Positions 17,983 to 26,164 of a DNA stretch of 64,000 bases are shown piece after piece (the stretch's first letter is position 1; every line of letters starts with the position of its first letter). Under the pieces are notes generated by a model. It was not told where the DNA came from. It ran no database searches and worked only from the letters and a program-made list of their open reading frames with translations. A program made the translations under genes and the position numbers. The DNA is from Bacteroidaceae bacterium (lineage in GTDB: Bacteria; Bacteroidota; Bacteroidia; Bacteroidales; Bacteroidaceae). Location of the stretch: assembly GCA_016280445.1 (NCBI GenBank), contig JAEEGS010000038.1, positions 1 through 64,000 on the forward strand, written 5' to 3'.

Positions 17983-18812
17983 TTCATTTGGCTGCGTTTA
18001 CGTTTATACTCATTGATTTTCTGCTCCAACAGGTCGATGGCGCTCAGGTCGGCATATTCTCCCACATTCACTCCCAGCGCCTGAGCCTGCCGTATCGCCG
18101 CTCTCGCCTCACGCAAAGCTGCCTCAGCCTGCCGCATTTGTGCATCGGTTGTAATGATCAGGGTTCTGGGGTCGAAGTCCTCAGGCACTTCCCCATCATA
18201 GCCTCCTGCCTCAATATAGTCGTCCTCGTCTTCTATGTCTCTTGCAGTTCCTGCAGAGGTTCCTTGACTCGTTGGTGCAGCGGTCGGGGTGCTGGCCTTG
18301 CTGCCGGGCGCCTTACCAACAGGCACTTTGTTCTTGGCCAACCAATCCTTATCCTTCTGCTGTAGCCACTCTTTCTGCTGATCGATGGAAGGCTTGTCGG
18401 TTCCCAAGAAACTTCCTTCCGGCATCGCCTTCCACACATAGCAGCCTCGATTCTTGTCCCATTCTTTCTTCACCCAGCCGCCATCCGGTGCCTTTGGATT
18501 GTCAGGGTCGTTGTTCTGCCCCGTGTAATACACGTTCTTGTCCATCTCTTCCAAAGGCTTCATGTTTTTGTCTGGACAGAGGAAATTGCCCATGCCGTCT
18601 TTCCACACCTCATAGCCACGCTCAGAGTCGTACACTTTGTGGACACCAGGGGCTTTGGTGTTCACGTACACGGTGCTGTTGTTCGCCTTCTCCTGTTCAA
18701 TCAGTTGCTGCTGGGCTTTCTTGCTGATGCCGCCTCCCCAGAACTGCGCCTGCATGAGCACAGAAGTAGACAACAAGCCTACCAATAAAAGAATCTTTTG
18801 TTTCGTTTTCAT
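17979..18812 (-). CDS. Exported protein of unknown function
   Basis: 277 residues; the ATG at 18812 starts a clean signal peptide (KILLLVGLLSTSVLMQAQ). The middle has two related segments with a Tyr-x-Val-Trp-Lys core (YEVWKDGMGNFLC and CYVWKAMPEGSFLG), suggesting a duplicated short unit. A Thr/Ala/Pro-rich linker follows, then an acidic patch (DIEDEDDYIEAGGYDGEVP) and a helical C-terminus rich in Ala and Arg (MRQAEAALREARAAIRQAQ). No known family. Probably periplasmic and acting with the coupled lipoprotein downstream. Confidence 0.75.
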   Translation of the reverse strand: MKTKQKILLLVGLLSTSVLMQAQFWGGGISKKAQQQLIEQEKANNSTVYVNTKAPGVHKVYDSERGYEVWKDGMGNFLCPDKNMKPLEEMDKNVYYTGQNNDPDNPKAPDGGWVKKEWDKNRGCYVWKAMPEGSFLGTDKPSIDQQKEWLQQKDKDWLAKNKVPVGKAPGSKASTPTAAPTSQGTSAGTARDIEDEDDYIEAGGYDGEVPEDFDPRTLIITTDAQMRQAEAALREARAAIRQAQALGVNVGEYADLSAIDLLEQKINEYKRKRSQMK

Positions 18813-18839
18813 GTGATTAGGTTTTGATGTTCGCGTGGG

Positions 18840-18870
18840 CAAATATAGATGTTTTTGTGATAGGAACAAA
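18840..18870 (-). promoter_or_regulatory. Promoter of the exported-protein/lipoprotein pair
   Basis: On the minus strand TTTG (18870-18867), 19 bases, TATATTTG (18847-18840), 28 bases upstream of the ATG. Confidence 0.82.
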
Positions 18871-18879
18871 AACTTTTGC

Positions 18880-18926
18880 AAAAAAAATGGCAGACTCCCC
18901 TTTTTTCACACGCAGGGTATCTGCCT
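18880..18926 (-). terminator. Terminator after the SPOUT methylase gene
   Basis: On the minus strand AGGCAGA (18926-18920) pairs with TCTGCCA (18894-18888) around a loop that itself holds a CCCT/AGGG pairing, followed by T8. It starts right after the stop at 18930. Confidence 0.7.
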
Positions 18927-18929
18927 TTT

Positions 18930-19484
18930 TCATTGATGTGAGAAAAAATATCGCTGGGCGAAGTGCCAGATGACGATGCCTGCTGTAGTGCTCACGTTGA
19001 GAGAATGTTTCGTGCCAAACTGAGGAATCTCAATGCAGCCGTCAGAGGCATCGACCACCTCTTGATGCACCCCCTTCACTTCGTTGCCAAGAATGATGGC
19101 ATATCCAACTCCTAATTCCTCACTCCTAACTCCTAATTCATTAAGCATCGTGGAGCCTTCACATTGCTCGATGGAAAGGACGGTGTAACCTTGCTCCTTC
19201 AGCGACTGCACGGCATCCAAGGCGGTGTCGAAATGTCGCCATGCCACCGTGTCTTCGGCTCCAAGGGCGGTCTTGTGTATCTCCGGATGGGGTGGTTGAG
19301 CGGTGATGCCACACAGGTAGATAGCCTCCACACGGAAAGCATCAGCCGTGCGGAACACACTGCCGACGTTGTACATGCTCCTCACATCGTCGAGCACAAC
19401 GATGAGGGGCATCTTCTCCGACGCTTTGAACTCTTCCACGTTCATGCGCCCCATCTCCGTAATCTTCAGTTTCCGATTCTTCAT
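18930..19484 (-). CDS. TrmH/SpoU-family RNA 2'-O-methyltransferase
   Basis: 184 residues; the ATG at 19484 is preferred because upstream starts fall in short-repeat DNA. It is a SPOUT-fold methyltransferase that moves a methyl group from SAM to a ribose 2'-OH in tRNA or rRNA. The three family motifs are present: NVGSVFRTADAF, ILGNEVKGV and IPQFGTKHSLNVSTTAGI (the knot). There is no N-terminal substrate-binding domain, so this is the short form. The segment NELGVRSEELGVG is encoded by direct repeats (19107-19142) and interrupts the usual spacing before motif 2. The target RNA cannot be stated. Confidence 0.9.
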   Translation of the reverse strand: MKNRKLKITEMGRMNVEEFKASEKMPLIVVLDDVRSMYNVGSVFRTADAFRVEAIYLCGITAQPPHPEIHKTALGAEDTVAWRHFDTALDAVQSLKEQGYTVLSIEQCEGSTMLNELGVRSEELGVGYAIILGNEVKGVHQEVVDASDGCIEIPQFGTKHSLNVSTTAGIVIWHFAQRYFFSHQ

Positions 19485-19530
19485 TCCGCAAGCAAATCGT
19501 AAATTGTAAATCGTCAAATTGTAAATATCA

Positions 19531-20184
19531 TTACATTTGTCCTGATTCAATGAGCAAGATGGCCCGTTCGGTCAAGCGGTCATCCACATCGGGGTCATAT
19601 TCCTTCTTGAGACTGGCACCGAAGAGAGAGGCGAAGGCATTGTAGAAACCTGCCTTGAACGAACCCATATACTTCTTGATCAGCTCGTAGCCCGTCATGT
19701 CGCATTGTCGGTCAATCAGTTTGATGAGAAGTTTTCCCTGGGCGAAGGTGAGCTTCTTGAGTCTCGGATAATACTCCGCCTTCAGTTCCTTCTCCGCCTG
19801 CTTCATATAAGCATCCTTCTCCTTCTTGGTGGGCAGCGAGTCCATGTGTGCAATCGTGCGGTCCACCGTCTGGCGTATCTCGCAGGCGATGGGATACACC
19901 TTCTTGATGTTGTTGGCTATCTTGTAGTATTTCTTCGCCTGTGCCTGATTCTTGAAGACCAGTTTCTGGAACACGTAGTAGTCGGCAAACATGAAACTGG
20001 GAATCATCTCTCCCTCATACTCCACCATCCCTGTGTAGTACATGCCGTGAGAGAACACAGGCTCCCCCGTCATCATACGATCCATCTCGGCATCGGCTTT
20101 CACTTCCTGTGCCTTACAGATCTGCGACATCATCGTACCAACGACTGTCAACAGGAATAAGATGTGTAAACGGTTCTTTTTCAA
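19531..20184 (-). CDS. DUF4294 family exported protein
   Basis: 217 residues with a signal peptide (LHILFLLTVVGTMMSQICKAQ). The mature part matches the Bacteroidetes DUF4294 pattern: MIPSFMFADYYVF near the N-terminus, then a helical half (KVYPIACEIRQTVDRTIAHM) and FAQGKLLIKLIDRQCDMTGY. This family is conserved in Bacteroidales, has no known activity and is probably periplasmic. A weak promoter-like TAATTTTG lies about 50 bases upstream. The stop is 46 bases before the SPOUT methylase ATG, so the two are probably one operon. Confidence 0.85.
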   Translation of the reverse strand: MKKNRLHILFLLTVVGTMMSQICKAQEVKADAEMDRMMTGEPVFSHGMYYTGMVEYEGEMIPSFMFADYYVFQKLVFKNQAQAKKYYKIANNIKKVYPIACEIRQTVDRTIAHMDSLPTKKEKDAYMKQAEKELKAEYYPRLKKLTFAQGKLLIKLIDRQCDMTGYELIKKYMGSFKAGFYNAFASLFGASLKKEYDPDVDDRLTERAILLIESGQM

Positions 20185-20448
20185 TGTCTCAACTTGCTAA
20201 AAGGAACAACACCTCTTCGAATCGGCTGCAAAATTAGCAAGAAATCCCCACTCTTGTTTCTTTTTCAGTTTTTATAACACTGATTTTTAAGTTTTTTCAC
20301 TATCGGCCAAGATTTTCCTGCACAAATCATCTCCAATCATCTCCAATTCTTGCCAATGCAAGCCGCCGACATACCCTCTTGGCATATCGGCGACCTTCGC
20401 TGATTTAGTTTTCGTGAATCCTGAATCGTGAATCCTGAAACTTGAATC

Positions 20449-20553
20449 TTACATGAGTCTCATGCAACTCGTGGTGCCCAGTGCGGTCAGTGCTGCCGTC
20501 AGGATGGACACGGCTATCTGGATGATAGTCCTCCAAAGTTCTTTGTTTTTCAT
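20449..20553 (-). CDS. Smalltalk-type short protein
   Basis: A 34-residue peptide beginning MKNKELWRTIIQIAVSIL and containing TALGTTSCM. It matches the conserved Bacteroidales smalltalk family, which accompanies HU-like DNA-binding genes in mobile or repeated loci. One hydrophobic helix is followed by a single Cys. A second ATG sits directly upstream (20556). It lies 237 bases downstream of the HU-like gene on the same strand, with the dispersed repeat in between. Function unknown. The preceding 20185-20448 holds only short tandem repeats (AATCATCTCC twice) and a weak hairpin. Confidence 0.75.
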   Translation of the reverse strand: MKNKELWRTIIQIAVSILTAALTALGTTSCMRLM

Positions 20554-20560
20554 CATGGTG

Positions 20561-20792
20561 ACCCTCTCTGCCCTGCGGCTTGCCCGTCCTCAGCAAGAGC
20601 ACTTGCCTCGGTCGCTCCCGACGTAGAGACATTTAGTCTCTCCGTTTCTCGGTCGCTACCCCCGTAATGGGGAGAGCCATCCGGCATGTAGGGCATTTTG
20701 TTTTAGGTTAATACATTGTTTTGAAATCTCATTAGGCGCACCCCGAAGGGCACCCTCCCCATTATGGGGGAGGGCTGGGGAGAGGGTCTTTT
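20561..20792. repeat. Dispersed repeat, intergenic copy (106-bp core at 20580-20685)
   Basis: Bases 20580-20685 match the reverse complement of 37393-37498 at 104 of 106 positions with no gaps (differences at two G/A sites). Flanks also match: ACCCTCTCTG on the left, and on the right a CCCTCCCCATTATGGGGGAG-type palindrome followed by GGCTGGGGAGAGGGTC. The middle (about 20690-20750) differs. Confidence 0.9.
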
Positions 20793-21222
20793 ACTCTCCA
20801 TCATCGTCTCCGCTTTCAGGCTCCGCCACGTCGATGGCAGGCGAGTTGCCGGTCACGGTCAGGTTCTTGAGCATCTGCTGGAAGCGTCCGCCGGGGTAGA
20901 AGCGAATCTTCTTCACGGTGATGGTGTCGGCAGTGGTCTCCTCCAGCGTGTGTGCGGTCTTGGAGTTGAAGGTGGGCTTGAAGGAGCCGAACTCTCCGAG
21001 CGACACGCCGTGTCCGATTTCCATGTAGTGGACGAGACGGTTGAGCAGTGCCTCACACACGGCCTTGGTCATGGTCTTGTTCACGTTCTGAGACTGCGCG
21101 ATTTCCTCCACCAGCTGCTGGAAGGTCACCTGCGGATAGGTGAGTTGGCGAAGCTTGTACACTTCTGGCTTGCCCTCACGGTAGGTGAGGCGAACCTTTG
21201 CTTTACGATACTGAATTCCCAT
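20791..21222 (-). CDS. HU-like DNA-binding protein (HU-HIG type)
   Basis: 143 residues. The core resembles HU/IHF with the Bacteroidetes variations: VTFQQLVEEIAQSQNVNKTM (helical dimer part), VCEALLNRLVHYMEIGHGV and LGEFGSFKP. The last matches the G-x-F-G-x-F turn that leads into the DNA-binding arms. The C-terminus is acidic (PESGDDDGE). It bends DNA and probably acts in mobile-element or nucleoid functions. Genes of this type typically sit beside smalltalk and VirE-like primase genes; here smalltalk is adjacent and the primase is 15 kb away. The last bases overlap the dispersed repeat. Confidence 0.88.
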   Translation of the reverse strand: MGIQYRKAKVRLTYREGKPEVYKLRQLTYPQVTFQQLVEEIAQSQNVNKTMTKAVCEALLNRLVHYMEIGHGVSLGEFGSFKPTFNSKTAHTLEETTADTITVKKIRFYPGGRFQQMLKNLTVTGNSPAIDVAEPESGDDDGE

Positions 21223-21243
21223 AGTTTTGATTTGTTTTAATGG

Positions 21244-21714
21244 TTAGTTGATAATTTGTGAATTAAAAATTTTCTCGTTCGTCACGCTGGCTTCGATGCT
21301 CTCCCCTTGGCAGAATGCCTTGTAGACCCCTTCGGTCAGTCGGTCGAAAGCCTCCTGCTGATGCTCCAGCCGTCGCGACTCCGCTGGCACATCGGGATTG
21401 CCGTAGCCGATCAAGATTTCCCCTGCCTTCCACTCGCGGAACAAGTCCCATCCGATGGGGCAGGAGAGTCTGCCCGGTGCATGCTGTATGCAGAGCGTCA
21501 TGGGCCCGTACACCCTGCAACGCGGCTTCACCTGGAAGTGTTCGCCCTTCGCGAGGCAGAAGTTGGAACACCCGCAGAACTTCTTGTCGTAGTCGGCAAA
21601 CGCACCCTCGCGGGCTTCACACCGCATCCATTCCGTGCCGTCGGCCATCGTAACGGTCAGGATGCTCTTCGTGATGCGCACATCGCCATAATAACGTTCG
21701 ATTAGTATTTTCAT
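21244..21714 (-). CDS. DUF5675-like protein
   Basis: 156 residues. It begins MKILIERYYGDVRITKSILTV and includes a Cys-containing middle (KKFCGCSNFCLAKGEHFQVK), a CRVYGPMTLCIQHAPGR block, ILIGYGNPD, and a helix LTEGVYKAFCQGES. The opening strand pair, the short LAKG segment and the IGYGN turn resemble DUF5675 proteins of Bacteroidales mobile elements, but the match is from memory and partial. It lies 21 bases upstream of the HU-like gene and shares its promoter. No function is known. Confidence 0.55.
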   Translation of the reverse strand: MKILIERYYGDVRITKSILTVTMADGTEWMRCEAREGAFADYDKKFCGCSNFCLAKGEHFQVKPRCRVYGPMTLCIQHAPGRLSCPIGWDLFREWKAGEILIGYGNPDVPAESRRLEHQQEAFDRLTEGVYKAFCQGESIEASVTNEKIFNSQIIN

Positions 21715-21826
21715 GGTCTTATTTACTATTGGACAATTTACTATTTACTATTACGATTTATTTTGCTATTTACTATTGGACAATTTTTCAATTTTTCAAT
21801 TCTTCAATTCTTCAATTTTTCAAGTG

Positions 21827-21858
21827 CAAAGTTACGAATAATGTTAACATCTGCCAAA
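21827..21858 (-). promoter_or_regulatory. Promoter of the DUF5675-like/HU/smalltalk unit
   Basis: On the minus strand TTTG (21858-21855), 20 bases, TAACTTTG (21834-21827). The leader of about 110 bases is filled with TTCAATT and TTTACTA heptamer repeats (21722-21822). Confidence 0.75.
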
Positions 21859-22043
21859 TTTTAACTAAACAAATTCACACAAAAAAGCACGCTCGAACAT
21901 TTCTCCCGCCCCACACACTCAGCACCCTCCACGCTGCTTCCACTGCCGACCAATCGGCATCTCCGCTCCCGATTCATCGCAAATTTTCCTGTCGATAAAT
22001 CGACGCTGAGAGTCAACTTTTTTCAGGAAGGGAGCACAGGGGT

Positions 22044-22190
22044 GCGTTACAGTTGTTACAGTTGTTACAGTTGTTTTTTAGGGTTCTCAAACCCTAAAAA
22101 TACTTCTATATTTATATATAAATATAGAGTTTATTTTTGACTTTTTTATATCGTTGATTTGAACTGTAACAACTGTAACAACTGTAACGC
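22044..22190. repeat. Inverted 29-bp repeat of GTTACAGTT units around a palindromic core
   Basis: 22044-22072 is GCG-less-two plus three GTTACAGTT units (total 29 bases, starting GC) and 22162-22190 is its exact reverse complement. Between them lie a hairpin AGGGTT..AACCCT, a perfect 20-bp AT palindrome around TATATTTATATATAAATATA, and T-rich DNA. The same 29-mer occurs at 39177-39205. It resembles iterons or a protein-binding array. The stretch 21859-22043 shows nothing recognisable. Confidence 0.85.
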
Positions 22191-22225
22191 TTTGAGGAAT
22201 TTTGTGAAATTTAATGCAGATTAAT

Positions 22226-22256
22226 TTTGTGTTGTGCAATTTTTAATCTACCTTTG
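22226..22256 (+). promoter_or_regulatory. Promoter 1 upstream of the cargo operon
   Basis: TTTG (22226-22229), 19 bases, TACCTTTG (22249-22256). Confidence 0.7.
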
Positions 22257-22320
22257 ACTCCGTCGAAGGTGCATACGCACCAGCATTACTTATTGTTGCG
22301 TTCGGAAATACTCAAATAAA

Positions 22321-22352
22321 TTTGGTATTTCTCTCACTTATTCGTACCTTTG
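22321..22352 (+). promoter_or_regulatory. Promoter 2 upstream of the cargo operon
   Basis: TTTG (22321-22324), 20 bases, TACCTTTG (22345-22352). The transcript would run into a 42-codon frame and then the hairpin at 22528-22569. Confidence 0.75.
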
Positions 22353-22372
22353 TAGTCGAAACCTGTATAACG

Positions 22373-22501
22373 ATGGAAAAGACTGACAGAACATCCGCTC
22401 TCACTACGCTCCTTGCTCTTTGCCGCATGGCGAAGCAGCAATTGAGGCGTTTTGCTATAGGGGGGGTAGTAACGTTCTGTCAACCAATCAGTTATATGTA
22501 A
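22373..22501 (+). CDS. Possible 42-residue leader peptide
   Basis: An ATG 20 bases after promoter 2 opens a 42-codon frame (MEKTDRTSALTTLLALCRMA... ending FCQPISYM). It is basic and moderately hydrophobic. It could be a leader peptide or simply part of a small RNA. There is no homology I recognise and no ribosome-binding signal to decide. Confidence 0.3.
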   Translation: MEKTDRTSALTTLLALCRMAKQQLRRFAIGGVVTFCQPISYM

Positions 22502-22527
22502 ATAGCACAAATTTTGCAATTATTCAT

Positions 22528-22569
22528 GCCCTGCTGCGCACGACTCATCCTCGTGTCGGCAGGGCTTTT
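22528..22569 (+). terminator. Terminator or attenuator hairpin
   Basis: GCCCTGC (22528-22534) pairs with GCAGGGC (22559-22565), with an inner CACGA/TCGTG stem, followed by T4. It lies between promoter 2 and the lipoprotein gene at 22591, so it would truncate most transcripts to about 215 nt unless read through. Confidence 0.6.
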
Positions 22570-22590
22570 CATGTTTTATCACCCACATTT

Positions 22591-22815
22591 ATGAAACAGA
22601 CTTTCAACACCCTTGCTGCCCTGCTCCTGGCAGGTGTGGCGCTCTGCGCATGCAGCAAAGACGATGAAGAAGAAGAGACGCGCACCACTCCTCCCACAGA
22701 ACAACAACAACAGCAGCAACCCTCCCTGCAACTGAACATCACCGTGAATGATGACCCGATGAAGGAGACAACCATCAACTTCGATTTTCCAGCGGACAAC
22801 TCAGACGTGTATTAA
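22591..22815 (+). CDS. Very small lipoprotein
   Basis: 74 residues. The ATG at 22591 starts a lipoprotein signal (TLAALLLAGVALCACSKDD; the acylated Cys is 20 or 22). The mature peptide is acidic (DDEEEETR), has a run of glutamines encoded by CAA/CAG repeats, and ends NFDFPADNSDVY. No family recognised. It sits just downstream of the hairpin at 22528-22569. It has the base composition of the host rather than of the AT-rich cargo that follows. Confidence 0.6.
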   Translation: MKQTFNTLAALLLAGVALCACSKDDEEEETRTTPPTEQQQQQQPSLQLNITVNDDPMKETTINFDFPADNSDVY

Positions 22816-22817
22816 CC

Positions 22818-22973
22818 ATGAAAGCCTTGCTTCTCGACATATTCCACTTTCTGATGGGCGGTTCACGTTGCTGTCCACAAGACAGGACAGCCCTTCGCAT
22901 CGCTGCCCAATACTGTATGGTGCAGGATTATAAGATGGCGAGCCTCAAAAAGCACCCTTACGATAGCGGATGA
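22818..22973 (+). CDS. Short hypothetical protein
   Basis: 51 codons beginning two bases after the lipoprotein stop: MKALLLDIFHFLMGG, then RCCPQDRTALRIAAQYCMVQ. The close spacing suggests translational coupling, but the frame is too short to be sure and I recognise no homologue. It ends 72 bases before the first gene of the AT-rich operon. Confidence 0.35.
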   Translation: MKALLLDIFHFLMGGSRCCPQDRTALRIAAQYCMVQDYKMASLKKHPYDSG

Positions 22974-23045
22974 ATGCGAGGATGATGTGGTGATTCACTT
23001 CGAGCGTATGGATTTAATGGATGGTACAAATAAAAAATGGGAAAT

Positions 23046-24317
23046 ATGAAAAAAAATCTATTTTTAGTTTCAGGAGCATTAATGCTACTTATTACTATGT
23101 TTATGTTGATGATATCTTGCGGAGGCGACATTATTAACACCAATTATAACAAACATTTTGATGAAGACGGTTATCTCATAAAAGATTCCACTGCATCACC
23201 TTTCTCTATTGAGTCTCCAAACAAGATCAAATTTTACGTGGAAGTTTCAGGTAGCATGAATGGATTCTTTCGTGCCAATAAGCCCACAAAATTCAAAGCT
23301 GATGTTTGGCAAATCCTAAGTTATTATGCTTCTGCCGCTGATGGAGTCACTATCTTGACCAACGACGGCACACAAGGAGCCACACTGCCTATGGGAAAGT
23401 TCCAGACACAAATGAACACAGGAGCGTTTGTTAGCTCTGCTTCCACAAAAGTTCCTTTAATGCTAGAGTCTATTCTTCAAAATCTTGATACGGAAGCGGG
23501 AGAAGTGGCGGTTCTTATTTCGGATATGAAATACAGTCCTGTTGGAGCTGCTGCCCCTGAAGTTTTACTTACAACTTACAGCACTGATATTTGCACTATC
23601 CTGGGTAAATATGGCAAAGCAATATGTTTGATTGGAGCCACATCTGAATTCCTTGATAAAACAGGTTCTTCATTATGTGACACTTCTCCCTACTATTACT
23701 TGGTTATGGGAAGACCCGAGCATGTTGCAGGTTTGCGAAACGGCATCTCTACATTACTCGTTAACAATGGCAATTTCATTGATAATATTGAAAGTGGGTT
23801 CGATTATGGTGTCCCTTCTTGTACATTTGGTATTCCAGCAAATGGATATCAGTTAGAAGGCGAGCCTACAATAGAAGGATATGATCCCGATTTTAGCGAT
23901 ACCTGCACGGTAAAGTTAAAGATAGACCTTGCTAACTATCGCTGGGCTATTTCTAAGAAAGAGTTATTTGAACAAGCGTTCCAATGCAAAACAATTTACG
24001 GTTCGGAAGTAAAAGTGGGCAATATAGACATAGAAATTCAGAACATTACTGACAAAGTTTTAAAACGTACAGCCATTGCCACTGTTGATTTAAAACTATG
24101 TCACATGGCTACAGATTCAGAAGTCATAGAGTGGAGTCTCACGCTTCCCGACCTTGACGTTTATGAATTTAGCCCCTACTTGAATGCTAAGGATGAGAAT
24201 GATGTTACAAAGTCATTTTCACTTGAAAACTTTATCAAAGGCATGTTCTATGGAGGAGTAATTAATAAGTCATTGCAACCTAACTATATCTTGATATCTA
24301 AAAACTCAAATATATGA
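23046..24317 (+). CDS. Lipoprotein with vWA-like domain
   Basis: 423 residues; the ATG at 23046 starts a lipoprotein signal with lipobox LMISC (an ATG nine bases earlier is also possible). After the Cys, residues 60-240 look like a von Willebrand A domain. A first strand KFYVEVSGSMNGF carries the MIDAS-like xSxS (Glu replaces the usual first Asp). TGAFVSSAST follows with a Thr loop, and VAVLISDMKYS is the D-strand. The C-terminal half is beta-rich without known match. Its job may be to bind metal or partner proteins on the envelope face. First gene of the AT-rich operon; it overlaps the next by ATGA. Confidence 0.7.
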   Translation: MKKNLFLVSGALMLLITMFMLMISCGGDIINTNYNKHFDEDGYLIKDSTASPFSIESPNKIKFYVEVSGSMNGFFRANKPTKFKADVWQILSYYASAADGVTILTNDGTQGATLPMGKFQTQMNTGAFVSSASTKVPLMLESILQNLDTEAGEVAVLISDMKYSPVGAAAPEVLLTTYSTDICTILGKYGKAICLIGATSEFLDKTGSSLCDTSPYYYLVMGRPEHVAGLRNGISTLLVNNGNFIDNIESGFDYGVPSCTFGIPANGYQLEGEPTIEGYDPDFSDTCTVKLKIDLANYRWAISKKELFEQAFQCKTIYGSEVKVGNIDIEIQNITDKVLKRTAIATVDLKLCHMATDSEVIEWSLTLPDLDVYEFSPYLNAKDENDVTKSFSLENFIKGMFYGGVINKSLQPNYILISKNSNI

Positions 24318-24763
24318 AATTTCTATCTTTTTACAGACCGTTTGCTGGTACCATGACTGATTTCGTGAATCAGTTCAGACATAACGAGGCTCTTTACAGC
24401 CAGGCAAGAGCATATTGGAGCAGGCTGGAAAATGCATCCGTTATCATTTTTATCATTTTCCTGGTACTCGGCACTTTGATGGCTGCAATTTATTATCAGC
24501 CTTACAACAATCGCCCAGGTAGGCGCTATACGCCAATTCATTGGCTCATATTTTTAGCTTTGACCTTCATCCTGACATTCTTTGTCACATGGGGTTTTGA
24601 ATACCTAGCTGTTCCTCCAAAACTTGATGGTGCGGCCATGAAGCTGCTTAACATTGCGTTAGGCAATGCATTATACACATCAATCCTCTATGTAGGTTGG
24701 TCTTGTATTTGGTGCCTTTTCCTTCCCACTAACGCTTACAGATTTTTCAAAAAAATAATATAG
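24314..24763 (+). CDS. Small membrane protein, three predicted helices
   Basis: 149 residues with no recognised family. A hydrophilic N-terminus of about 42 residues is followed by three hydrophobic helices: VIIFIIFLVLGTLMAAIYY, WLIFLALTFILTFFVTWGF and ALYTSILYVGWSCIWCLFL. The C-terminus is short and basic (RFFKKII). The start overlaps the vWA-lipoprotein stop (ATGA), so the two are translationally coupled. Likely an inner-membrane adaptor of the system encoded by this operon. Confidence 0.75.
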   Translation: MKFLSFYRPFAGTMTDFVNQFRHNEALYSQARAYWSRLENASVIIFIIFLVLGTLMAAIYYQPYNNRPGRRYTPIHWLIFLALTFILTFFVTWGFEYLAVPPKLDGAAMKLLNIALGNALYTSILYVGWSCIWCLFLPTNAYRFFKKII

Positions 24764-24769
24764 TCCGAT

Positions 24770-26161
24770 ATGAAAAAAGTATTTGTATTTTGCATCGGAG
24801 GAACGGGCATTCGAGTGATGAAGAGCGTCACCATGCTCATGGCAAGTGGTATGAGTACCAACGGCTATACTGTTGTTCCTGTTATCCTTGACCCTCACCT
24901 AGATTTGGAAGAGAAGAAAAACCTCCATACGTTAATTGGAAGTTATCAAAATATATATAATAAAACCACGAATAATGGCTCCTTGAATCATCTTGATGGT
25001 TTCTTTAACTCTGAAATCGTTACGATTAACGAGCTGAATAATCAGTTGAATGACACCCAGCAAGCTGCAGGTAGCAATGAGCGATTCGGGTCGTATATCA
25101 ATGTTGCCAACTTGGCTACAGACGATATCAACAACTACTTTATACAGACCCTTTTCTCAACAAAGAATCTGGACAGCCCACTTTCCGTTGGTTTCAAAGG
25201 AAATCCAAACGTAGGTACAGTGGTCTTGGGAGAAATGATTGAGGGAGCAGACTGGTTTAAGGCTTTTAAACAGCATTGCGAGAAGGATGATAGAGTGTTT
25301 ATCATAAGTTCTATCTTTGGTGGAACTGGCGCTTCGGGTTATCCACTTCTTGAAAAGAAAATTAAAGGAGCTGATTCTCAGCCCGCAGTTAAGAATGCGT
25401 TAATGGGGGCCGTTACCGTACTACCTTATTACGGTTTGAAGGATCCTTCAACAACGGGCAGTGATATTGATTCGGCAAACTTCTATACGAAGACTAAGGC
25501 AGCCCTTGCATACTACGAGAAAACGGTAAAATCAGATTATCTCTATTATGCTGGTGAAACCTCCCTCATTCAGGTTTATGAAAATGACGAGAAGAAACAA
25601 GACGACACAGCTCATTTTATCGAATTAGTAGCGGCATCTGCTTTATTCGATTTCTTACAGAGAGAGAAACCAGAGACACAACAGTTCCTGACACGCGCAA
25701 TTGAAAACGCACAGAATTCGCTTGATTTAGTTTCTCTTGGTTCAGGGTATAAAGAAATTGTTAAGCGTGTGGCTGACTATAAATTGCTGGGTGCATTAAT
25801 TGACATACTTCCAAATGAAAATTATTTCCCTCTAAAAAAGAATAGAGGATTTAATGACGACTTCTACAAAGATGCTGCCTTCAAGGCACTTGTTCGATTC
25901 ACTGAAATATATAACAAATGGTACCAGGAATTATCTACGAACAAACGAGCATTTGCGCCATTGAATACCGACAACCTGAAGAAGATGGAAGGATGGGTTA
26001 AGAATGTTTCCTTGGATGCCAAAGACGACTCATATTACTTGCTGAAGATGATTCAGACAAGCAATGCGAATAAATCTAAAGACCATGATAACAAATTCAG
26101 GTTTTTCCTGCAATTTGCACATGAGGCAATCGATTACTATACAAAGAAAATTCTGAAATAA
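24770..26161 (+). CDS. Tubulin/FtsZ-superfamily-like protein
   Basis: 463 residues. The N-terminus KVFVFCIGGTGIRVM is a Rossmann-like nucleotide-binding loop (GGTG, residues 9-12). Near residues 178-190 the segment SSIFGGTGASGYPLL matches the tubulin signature GGTGSG that grips GTP phosphates. The rest is helical with strands expected of a tubulin-like fold, but I do not see canonical FtsZ T7 residues clearly. It resembles the Tubulin_2/FtsZ-like families described in multigene clusters with vWA and OmpA-type proteins (Makarova and Koonin). It probably polymerises or switches with GTP at the membrane. Three bases separate it from the Hsp70-like gene. Confidence 0.72.
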   Translation: MKKVFVFCIGGTGIRVMKSVTMLMASGMSTNGYTVVPVILDPHLDLEEKKNLHTLIGSYQNIYNKTTNNGSLNHLDGFFNSEIVTINELNNQLNDTQQAAGSNERFGSYINVANLATDDINNYFIQTLFSTKNLDSPLSVGFKGNPNVGTVVLGEMIEGADWFKAFKQHCEKDDRVFIISSIFGGTGASGYPLLEKKIKGADSQPAVKNALMGAVTVLPYYGLKDPSTTGSDIDSANFYTKTKAALAYYEKTVKSDYLYYAGETSLIQVYENDEKKQDDTAHFIELVAASALFDFLQREKPETQQFLTRAIENAQNSLDLVSLGSGYKEIVKRVADYKLLGALIDILPNENYFPLKKNRGFNDDFYKDAAFKALVRFTEIYNKWYQELSTNKRAFAPLNTDNLKKMEGWVKNVSLDAKDDSYYLLKMIQTSNANKSKDHDNKFRFFLQFAHEAIDYYTKKILK

Positions 26162-26164
26162 GAT

